Assembly (NCBI GenBank): GCA_029573365.1 | Contig: JAKQGD010000367.1 | Coordinates: forward strand, 1 to 12,059 | Length of the DNA stretch: 12,059 bases | Reading direction: 5' to 3' | Source of the DNA: Bacteroidota bacterium | Lineage (GTDB): Bacteria > Bacteroidota > Bacteroidia > Chitinophagales > Saprospiraceae | Shown here: positions 6,027-12,059 of the stretch, piece after piece | Position numbering within the stretch: the first letter of the stretch is position 1 | How the letters are laid out: the number at the start of each line of letters is the position of its first letter | Position numbers and translations under genes: made by a program | Notes under the pieces: model-generated | The model's input: only the letters and a program-made list of their open reading frames with translations | The model's database searches: none | What the model was told of the DNA's origin: nothing

Positions 6027-7961
6027 TTACTGTTTTTTAAGTATGTATTCAGTCCTACGGTTGTTCTTACGTCCCTCGACAGTATCATTGGTATCCATAG
6101 GAGATGTTTCCCCTTTGCCTTCGAAGCTGATTCTCAACGATTCTATTCCTGCACTTTTTATTGCGTCAGCTACGGCACGAGCCCTGGAAATGGACAACTG
6201 CATATTGTCTTCATCTTTGCCTACATTGTCTGTATGTCCCGTAATATGTATGCGATATGAAGGATTTTCCTTCAGAAGCCCTACCAGTAGATTGATCTCT
6301 GTTTGTGACTCAGGAAGCAACTCAGCTGACCCTGTGTTGAAAAAAATATTCTGCAGCACTATGGCTTTGTTTTCCGGGATTTTATCGGCAGGATGCAGCA
6401 CAATATTGAGATTGTATGGCTTGTAAAGCGAATCTGCCTCAGTCAGATTGAAATTTTGGGAATAATATTTATACCCGGGAAATTCGGCAATACACATATA
6501 ATTGCCCCCGGCACTGATGCCACTCATAAAACGGCCAGATATGGCTTTTGGAATGGCAAAAATGGTGTTTCCATCTGCTAGGTCGAGTATTGTTACTTTT
6601 GCCTCCAGTGGTTTACCTGTGAGTGCATCAGTGACCAGACCAGTGACAAAGGTAGAGGGCCTGGGCCTGGCCTCTTCGTAAAGGTCAATGTAAAAAATAT
6701 CAAGCTGCTTCATTCCCTTGCCTGTTTTATAGTCAGTGTCTCCAGCAAAGTAGGCTTTTTTACCCTCAAGTGACACGATAAATGCTCCTTCTGCTCCCTC
6801 TGTATTGAGGGGATATCCCAGGTTTACAGGTTCGCTCCATGGATCGGTCATACTTTTGCGTCGGCTGACATAAATATCAAAATCACCCATTCCTATCCGT
6901 CCATTACTCCTGAAATACAAAGTATGTCCGTCAGGGTGCAGAAAAGGAGTCTCGTCGTCACCGACAGAGTTAATTACAGCACCCAGGTTTACCGGAACTA
7001 CCCATGCATTTTTTTCATTTCGCCACGTCATCCACAAATCGGCTCCCCCTAAAGTACCCAGACGACGGCTGGAAAAGAGGAGTGTCCTTCCATCAGGTGT
7101 CAGGCAAGGCTGACTGTCCCACGCTGCGGAGTTTACCCTGTGGCCCATATTGGCAGGTATGGTCCATTTCCCATTTTCATACATCGAAAAATACAGGTCA
7201 CAACTACCAAAAGCATCCTTGCGGTCACACGAAGTAAATACAAGAAAAGTGCCGTCGGCTGAGATAGTATGGGCACCGTCATTGTTGGTACTGTTTAGGG
7301 TTAGAAGCGGAAAGGCTTTGCCAAAGTTGCCCGTCGAATCTACCGTGGATATAAAAAAATCTTCCTGTCCCAGATTTCTGGTAAAAATCATGGTTTTGCC
7401 ATCGAGCGAAAGACTGGGCGAATATTCTGACATTGCTGAATTGACTCCAGGTCCCAGCCCTTCCGGACGGAATGGTACAGGATGGCTTATGGCATAATCT
7501 CTGAATAAAAGGTTGTCTCTAAGCTTTGTTGCTTTGGCTGATTTTTCAGGATTGGTGGTACCTCTTTTAGCATATTCTCCAAAATGATGAGCGGCTTCTC
7601 TGTACTTCTTTTGGTCATGATACACCATACCCAGAGAATAGTACATCTCCGGATCATAATCAGGATATTTGTGGATCACGGCTAAAAATCCCGATTCTGC
7701 ATTTTTATAATCCTTAAGGTTATATAAATTGCTGGCAAGACGTAGCCACCCTTCTGCGAAGTCAGGCTGGGATCTGAGGAGTTTTGTATACTCTTTGTTA
7801 GACTTGATAAAATTTCCCTTTTGTGCCTCTTTCCTTGCTTTTTCGAATATCTTCTTGTCCTTAGGGCTCAGTTGCTCACGTGCTATCTGACCTTCTGTCC
7901 AAAGGGCTGAAAGTAAAATAAATGCAGCGAGGATAAACCTAAGAATTTGGTGTGGTTTCAT
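6027..7961 (-). CDS. TPR / PD40 propeller / carboxypeptidase-regulatory / OmpA-domain envelope protein (PorE-like architecture)
   Basis: A 644-residue exported protein. Residues 1-24 are a signal peptide with a hydrophobic core (ILRFILAAFILLSALW). TPR-type helices cover about 35-130 (for example GWLRLASNLYNLKDYKNA). Five PD40-type propeller motifs follow: SPSLSLDGKTMIFTR (182-196), ISADGTFLVFTS, LTPDGRTLLFSS, LHPDGHTLYFRS and VSLEGKKAYFAG (396-407). Next are a carboxypeptidase-regulatory beta domain (about 437-525, GLVTDALTGKPLEAKV) and a C-terminal OmpA domain (about 535-644) with ITGHTDNVG and LSISRARAV, which bind peptidoglycan. This domain order is that of PorE of the type IX secretion system, but other Bacteroidota paralogues share it. 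There is no lipobox Cys. I prefer ATG 7959-7961, 1 base after the upstream stop, because it starts the signal peptide; an ATG at 7982 is an alternative. Confidence 0.9.
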   Translation of the reverse strand: MKPHQILRFILAAFILLSALWTEGQIAREQLSPKDKKIFEKARKEAQKGNFIKSNKEYTKLLRSQPDFAEGWLRLASNLYNLKDYKNAESGFLAVIHKYPDYDPEMYYSLGMVYHDQKKYREAAHHFGEYAKRGTTNPEKSAKATKLRDNLLFRDYAISHPVPFRPEGLGPGVNSAMSEYSPSLSLDGKTMIFTRNLGQEDFFISTVDSTGNFGKAFPLLTLNSTNNDGAHTISADGTFLVFTSCDRKDAFGSCDLYFSMYENGKWTIPANMGHRVNSAAWDSQPCLTPDGRTLLFSSRRLGTLGGADLWMTWRNEKNAWVVPVNLGAVINSVGDDETPFLHPDGHTLYFRSNGRIGMGDFDIYVSRRKSMTDPWSEPVNLGYPLNTEGAEGAFIVSLEGKKAYFAGDTDYKTGKGMKQLDIFYIDLYEEARPRPSTFVTGLVTDALTGKPLEAKVTILDLADGNTIFAIPKAISGRFMSGISAGGNYMCIAEFPGYKYYSQNFNLTEADSLYKPYNLNIVLHPADKIPENKAIVLQNIFFNTGSAELLPESQTEINLLVGLLKENPSYRIHITGHTDNVGKDEDNMQLSISRARAVADAIKSAGIESLRISFEGKGETSPMDTNDTVEGRKNNRRTEYILKKQ

Positions 7962-7962
7962 G

Positions 7963-8577
7963 TCAATGTGTGATTTTGTCATTTAAAATACTGTCTTTAA
8001 TCTCAAAGGTCCATCCGGCACTCAACAAAGCCATTTCCACCATTTTGAGATATTCATTTTTTTGCTTTTCGGCTTCCGCCAATAGAGATGCTCCCACAGC
8101 CTTACCTGCAATAAATTCCTTGGCACGTTTGTGTATACGGGTATGTTCCTCTGGCGTAAAACTGGTAAACACCCCTTCGCTTATGTCATAATAGTCCACA
8201 TCATGGTCTATGGATAAAATCTCCGGCTTGGGTAGTCGGGTCATGGTCACTTTCTTGTGAAGGCTGTCGACCGTCAGACCCATTTTTTCCAGGTCGTAAC
8301 CCACAGAGACTTTGCCATTGACTCTCAGAATCATTTTTTTTCCGAAAAGGTTAAAATAGTCATAATCATAACTTTCCTTGTAATCATACAGCTCAGAAAA
8401 ATTGCCCTCCACGGTGATGAGCTTGGTGACAGTCTTAATTCTGTCCATCACGACTGTTGCATTTTCTGCCTCTCGGCCCTTAAACCATTTTGTAGTGACA
8501 TACCAATACATACCAGCTGCTGTCAGAAGACAAAGGGCAACTAAGACGAGCATCTGTTTTATAGAAAAAGAAAACAT
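7963..8577 (-). CDS. DUF4230 family protein, N-terminally membrane anchored
   Basis: A 204-residue protein with one N-terminal hydrophobic helix (about 6-27, KQMLVLVALCLLTAAGMYWY) followed by a soluble part, so it is probably anchored in the inner membrane and faces the periplasm. The pattern DRIKTVTKLITVEGNFSELY, then KKMILRVNGKVSVGYDLEKM, LPKPEILSIDHD and a long C-terminal helix with AVGASLLAEAEKQKNEYLKM fits DUF4230, a widespread family of unknown function. No catalytic motif is visible. It is first in the minus-strand unit and ends 1 base before the preferred start of the OmpA-type gene (TGA then ATG), which implies tight co-expression and perhaps a shared envelope role. The ATG at 8577 gives a normal membrane anchor. 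Confidence 0.82.
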   Translation of the reverse strand: MFSFSIKQMLVLVALCLLTAAGMYWYVTTKWFKGREAENATVVMDRIKTVTKLITVEGNFSELYDYKESYDYDYFNLFGKKMILRVNGKVSVGYDLEKMGLTVDSLHKKVTMTRLPKPEILSIDHDVDYYDISEGVFTSFTPEEHTRIHKRAKEFIAGKAVGASLLAEAEKQKNEYLKMVEMALLSAGWTFEIKDSILNDKITH

Positions 8578-8647
8578 AGGACAAGTTTATGGCAATTATT
8601 CAATACATCCCATTTTCGGACTGTTAAGTATAACAATGTTAGCAGGT

Positions 8648-8667
8648 TTAAAATTTTAAGCCCGGGC
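8648..8667. repeat. Two adjoining perfect palindromes in a divergent intergenic region
   Basis: TTAAAATTTTAA (8648-8659) is directly followed by GCCCGGGC (8660-8667). Each is a perfect palindrome, one purely AT and one purely GC. They lie between the divergent DUF4230 and DUF6702-like genes (8578-8718). They could be protein binding sites for either promoter; neither has a loop or a proper T-run, so a terminator is unlikely. The rest of the gap shows no promoter I can defend. Confidence 0.4.
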
Positions 8668-8718
8668 CGGTTTTTATAGAAATTGAAACCAATCGGTTAT
8701 ACAAATGGTTTATTGGTC

Positions 8719-9231
8719 ATGACAGAGCCATTACTTCTGTTGCTGGTGAGTATAATTTCCTTGTCATTCAGCCCGAATGACCATGCTTTTCATGTAAGCA
8801 GGTGGGAGGTTAATTATGATACCTCCAGTGGTGATATCCAGGTTTCAGGTCATATTTTTATTGATGATCTTGAAGCTGCCATCGCCCGTACAGGCACTTC
8901 TGGCCTCCGCATCGGAGCCACTGACGAAAATCCCGCCGCAGACATACAGATAGAAAAATACCTACTTACAAAGCTTTCACTCAGTGCCGGCACTGTGGGC
9001 GTTAAACCTGTAATGCTAGGCAAGGAACTTTCCAGAGACAAGCTGGCAGTATGGTGTTATCTTGAGGTGGAGGGAGCTAAAAACATATCCAATATCGGTA
9101 TTGCCAATACCCTCCTAACGGAAGTGTACAATGATCAGAAAAATATCATAGACTTTACGGTGGACAAGCGAAAAAAACAGTTTCAGGTGTTCGATTCCAA
9201 AACAACACAGGCCTTATTTTTTATTAAATGA
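8719..9231 (+). CDS. Small exported protein, DUF6702-like
   Basis: A protein of 170 residues with a hydrophobic N-terminus (LLLLLVSIISLSFS) followed by HAFHVSRWEVNYDTSSGDIQ and VSGHIFIDDLEAAIAR. The pattern of a His after the signal, a strand pair, then a K/HIFxDDLE motif resembles the Bacteroidota family now called DUF6702, whose function is unknown. No catalytic residues are evident; the C-terminal half is predicted beta-rich. The start is uncertain. ATG 8719 gives a signal with no positive charge; a TTG at 8683 in the same frame would add KPIGYTN and give a better n-region, and a TTG at 8713 is also possible. yidD starts 17 bases after its stop, so the two are probably co-transcribed. The frame is real; the family name is moderately sure. 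Confidence 0.65.
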   Translation: MTEPLLLLLVSIISLSFSPNDHAFHVSRWEVNYDTSSGDIQVSGHIFIDDLEAAIARTGTSGLRIGATDENPAADIQIEKYLLTKLSLSAGTVGVKPVMLGKELSRDKLAVWCYLEVEGAKNISNIGIANTLLTEVYNDQKNIIDFTVDKRKKQFQVFDSKTTQALFFIK

Positions 9232-9248
9232 TGCTTAAAGCCTGTTAA

Positions 9249-9488
9249 ATGAAATCATTGGTAAACAAGATATTTGTTTTTCCGGTCAAAGTATATCAAT
9301 GGTTTTTGTCTCCATTGCTTGGTTCCAATTGCCGCTATCAGCCCACCTGCAGCCAGTATATGATCGAGGCCATAAACGAATGGGGCCCCCTTAAAGGTAT
9401 CTGGCTGGGCGCCAAAAGGATAGGTCGTTGCCATCCGTGGGGAAGTCATGGTTATGACCCCGTCCCAAAACGGAAAACAGGACAATAA
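9249..9488 (+). CDS. yidD: Membrane protein insertion efficiency factor YidD
   Basis: A 79-residue YidD protein, normal in length. It shows the complete family signature: NCRYQPTCSQYMIEAI (27-42), GPLKGIWLGAKRIGRCHPW (46-64) and GYDPVP (68-73), with three conserved cysteines at 28, 34 and 61. The N-terminal segment is an amphipathic helix (VNKIFVFPVKVYQWFL) that in the family binds the inner face of the membrane and helps YidC-dependent insertion. In many bacteria yidD lies in the rpmH-rnpA-yidD-yidC cluster; here none of these is present and it follows a small exported protein instead. Its stop is 11 bases from the convergent parC stop, with no terminator visible between them. Confidence 0.96.
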   Translation: MKSLVNKIFVFPVKVYQWFLSPLLGSNCRYQPTCSQYMIEAINEWGPLKGIWLGAKRIGRCHPWGSHGYDPVPKRKTGQ

Positions 9489-9499
9489 CCTCCCGTATA

Positions 9500-12059
9500 T
9501 CAAAAATCAAACTCGATGGTGTCTCCCGGTTGATACCCTTTGTTTTCGCTCTTCTCTTTAGACTTTTTGACTTCTTGTTTTTCAGGCATGACAGATTTGG
9601 GCTCCGGTGTTTCTTTTACGATATCGGTGACCGGAGCATCTGAGGTGACCTCTGAGTCTGCATCTCCACCCGACTTTAGAGATTCCGCTTTGACCAGTTT
9701 GGTGTCAATGAGTTTATTGCCCAAAGCTTTCCATCCTTTAACGTCAATAAAATCTGCGAGACTGACCTCCCTGGTTTCTTTGGTTTTGCCCACGGCATAG
9801 GTGTACCTCACTTGAGGATGGGTTTCCAGGCTGACAAAATAAAGCTTCGTGCCGGCCGTGTCAGGCAGGTAAGAAAACTTCTGGTCCGCAGTGCTGGTCT
9901 CAATCCTGAACCTTTTGACCATAGTCCATCCCTTGTCGCCTTCAAAATAAACTGCTGAAACCACAGTATCCTCATGATATTGGCCGATATCCAGGATGTT
10001 GTTTACATCATATTTTTTAGTGAGGTCGAGTTCGTTTATCTCGTATGTACCGTCCTTGTACAGGGTTATAAGCCGTGTGCCTGTGTCAAAAGCTCCCAAA
10101 TATTTGCCGCGGCTGTCCTGATTGAGTTTGCCGGATACTTCGTCCATGTATATCTGCATGGCTCCCAGAGATGACCTGCCCACAGATACCTGCGAAATTT
10201 TCCTTATAGGGTACTTGGTGACTACATTGCCCTGTGAGCTGCGGCCTTTGATAGCAAGCTCTGCAAAGTCAAAATCCAGAGATTTCTTTTTGGCCGAAGA
10301 GCTCTGGGTAAGTTGTATGTTTACAACTTCGGATTCTCCATTAGGATTGATGGTAAAATATAAAACCTTTGAGCCTTTGTTGCCCTGGGTGAGGTCATAC
10401 TCCTTGTCGCGGGTTATGGCATTGACATTAAATCTTTTGGCAAAAGCTTTTCCGCTTTTTCCATCCAGGTATATCATGTTGTAGGTAGTCCTTTCGTCTG
10501 ATTTCAGCCATACGGCCGTGTGTATGATGTCCTTACCTACAAACACTTTGTCGGCTATTCGCACTACCTTAAACTTGCCGTCGCGGGTGAAGGCTATGAT
10601 GTCAGCTATATCGGAACAGTCGCAGACAAATTCGTCCTTTTTCATGCCCATGCCTACAAACCCTTCCTTGCGGTCTACATACAGCTTGGCATTGTTGGCC
10701 ACTACTTCCTTGATCTCTATGCTCTCAAATGAAGTGATTACCGTCTTACGCTCCCTTCCTTTGCCATATTTGTCGAGGAGATTCTGGAAATATTTGATGG
10801 CAAATTCTGTAAGGTGTTCCAGATCATATTTTACTTGTTCCAGCTCAGCCAGAATCTGGGACATCATCTCATCGGCCTTAAACTTATTGTATTTCGAAAT
10901 CCTCTTGATTTTGATTTCTGTAAGTCTGATGATGTCCTCCTCGGTGATGTCTCTCATCAGCATAAGCCTGGTATCGCCTTTTTTAAGCGGGTCAGAAGGC
11001 GTGGCCACATATTTTTTAAGGCCTTTACCGATTACTTCTATTACCTCTTCAAAGCTTTCGCACTCTTCTATGTCACGGTAGATTCTGTTTTCTATAAATA
11101 TTTTTTCCAGGCTTGCATTGTGCCATTTTTCTTCGAGCTCGCCCTTTTTTATTTCAAGTTCTCTCCTGAGTAACTCTTTGGTCTGCATGGTCGAAATACG
11201 CAGGATCTCCGGTACAGATAGAAACATGGGCTTGTTGTCGACGATGACACAGGCATTGGGCGAATAAGACACCTCACACTCGGTAAATGCATATAAAGCG
11301 TCGATAGTGACATCGGGGCTCACTCCCGGAATCAGCTCAAGCTGAATTTCTACATTTTTGGCGGTGTTGTCGCTTACCTTTTTAATTTTAATCTGGCCCT
11401 TGTCGTTGGCTTTGAGTATGGATTCTATCAGCGAATTGGTAGTAACACCATATGGAAGCTCCACGATATTTAATGTGCTTTTGTCTACCTGCTGTATTTT
11501 GGCCCTGATCTTGACTCGGCCACCGCGGGCACCATCATTGTATTCTGCGACATCGATCTGGCCTCCTGTCTCAAAATCCGGGTAAACGGCTACCTTTTTT
11601 CCTTCGAGTATCTTGATGGAAGCCTTGATTAGCTCTATAAAATTATGAGGCAGGATCTTTGTGGAGAGTCCTACCGCAATGCCTTCCACTCCTTGGGAAA
11701 GCACAAGGGGAAATTTTACAGGCAGGGTTACAGGCTCTTTCTTTCTGCCATCATATGTCAGTTGCCAGTCTGTAATCTGCGGATTGAAGAGTACCTCAAG
11801 GGCAAATTTTGTCAGTCTGGCTTCAATGTATCTTGGTGCCGCCGCTGAATCACCGGTACGTACATCACCCCAGTTTCCCTGACAATCTATCAGCAGGTCC
11901 TTTTGGCCGAGATTTACTAGGGCATCGCCTATGGCAGCATCTCCGTGAGGGTGGTACTGCATGGTCTGGCCTATGATATTAGCTACCTTGTGGTAACGAC
12001 CATCATCCATTTCTTTCATAGCGTGCAGGATACGACGCTGCACAGGCTTGAGTCCGTCG
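9500..12059 (-). CDS. parC: DNA topoisomerase IV subunit A (5' end cut by window edge)
   Basis: The GyrA/ParC subunit that cuts and rejoins DNA; ParC separates linked daughter chromosomes together with ParE. The frame stays open to the right edge, so 852 residues are seen and the first few dozen are missing; the GTG at 12043 is internal. In fragment numbering the catalytic Tyr is Tyr77 in APRYIEARL, next to YHPHGDAAIGDAL (35-47, the quinolone-determining region) and QGNWGDVRTGDSAAA (60-74). The tower and coiled coil run to about 450, and the C-terminal beta-pinwheel from about 450 to 785, with a degenerate GRSSQGN box (605-611) instead of the gyrase QRRGGKG type. A low-complexity tail (about 790-845) ends in TIEFDF. 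The lack of a true GyrA box and the Bacteroidota-like core favour ParC over GyrA. parE is not in the window. Confidence 0.93.
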   Translation of the reverse strand, partial: DGLKPVQRRILHAMKEMDDGRYHKVANIIGQTMQYHPHGDAAIGDALVNLGQKDLLIDCQGNWGDVRTGDSAAAPRYIEARLTKFALEVLFNPQITDWQLTYDGRKKEPVTLPVKFPLVLSQGVEGIAVGLSTKILPHNFIELIKASIKILEGKKVAVYPDFETGGQIDVAEYNDGARGGRVKIRAKIQQVDKSTLNIVELPYGVTTNSLIESILKANDKGQIKIKKVSDNTAKNVEIQLELIPGVSPDVTIDALYAFTECEVSYSPNACVIVDNKPMFLSVPEILRISTMQTKELLRRELEIKKGELEEKWHNASLEKIFIENRIYRDIEECESFEEVIEVIGKGLKKYVATPSDPLKKGDTRLMLMRDITEEDIIRLTEIKIKRISKYNKFKADEMMSQILAELEQVKYDLEHLTEFAIKYFQNLLDKYGKGRERKTVITSFESIEIKEVVANNAKLYVDRKEGFVGMGMKKDEFVCDCSDIADIIAFTRDGKFKVVRIADKVFVGKDIIHTAVWLKSDERTTYNMIYLDGKSGKAFAKRFNVNAITRDKEYDLTQGNKGSKVLYFTINPNGESEVVNIQLTQSSSAKKKSLDFDFAELAIKGRSSQGNVVTKYPIRKISQVSVGRSSLGAMQIYMDEVSGKLNQDSRGKYLGAFDTGTRLITLYKDGTYEINELDLTKKYDVNNILDIGQYHEDTVVSAVYFEGDKGWTMVKRFRIETSTADQKFSYLPDTAGTKLYFVSLETHPQVRYTYAVGKTKETREVSLADFIDVKGWKALGNKLIDTKLVKAESLKSGGDADSEVTSDAPVTDIVKETPEPKSVMPEKQEVKKSKEKSENKGYQPGDTIEFDF

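Noticed and set aside
5969..6088. Longer N-terminus (40 more codons) for the nuclease-like gene
   Set aside because: It would overlap the end of the OmpA-type gene and adds no recognisable domain; ATG 5966-5968 directly precedes the coiled coil.
10518..11081. Plus-strand open frame of 187 codons opposite parC, and several others in the same region
   Set aside because: They lie entirely antisense to a strongly conserved topoisomerase gene, are rich in Ser and Leu as expected of a shadow frame, and show no domain.

Overview
The window looks like core chromosome of a Bacteroidota bacterium, most likely of the Cytophagales type. Three things suggest this. There is an outer-membrane-type protein with the order TPR, PD40 propeller, carboxypeptidase-regulatory domain and OmpA domain. 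There are small families mostly known from Bacteroidota (DUF4230, and a DUF6702-like protein). No Shine-Dalgarno sequence is visible before almost any start codon, which is usual in this phylum. The genus cannot be named from the sequence alone. I see no tRNA, rRNA, insertion sequence, prophage or CRISPR array.

Layout. Positions 1-904 are on the minus strand: a SAM hydroxide adenosyltransferase-like protein (DUF62) followed 4 bases later by the start of an antibiotic-biosynthesis-monooxygenase-like protein that runs off the left edge. An AT-rich divergent region (905-1096) separates this pair from a plus-strand run of five genes: phoH, an OsmC-family peroxidase, aroA, a WecA/MraY-family sugar-phosphate transferase and crcB. 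Two of its junctions overlap (ATGA at phoH/osmC, TGATG at transferase/crcB), which suggests one operon. The run mixes RNA-related, oxidative-stress, shikimate, envelope-polymer and fluoride-export functions.

Positions 5375-8577 are on the minus strand. In transcription order they hold a DUF4230 membrane-anchored protein, the PD40/OmpA protein 1 base after it, and a PD-(D/E)XK nuclease-like protein with an in-frame 21-bp tandem repeat that encodes a coiled coil. A second divergent region (8578-8718) leads to two small plus-strand genes, a DUF6702-like exported protein and yidD. These converge on parC (topoisomerase IV subunit A), which fills the right end and lacks its N-terminus because the window stops.

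Most of the window is housekeeping, and I do not see a clear new multi-gene defence or mobile system. The items most worth a second look are the apparent loss of the catalytic triad in the DUF62 protein, the PorE-like architecture without a lipobox, the nuclease with its repeat and the palindrome at its start codon, and the Ala-Ala pair in the quinolone-determining region of ParC.
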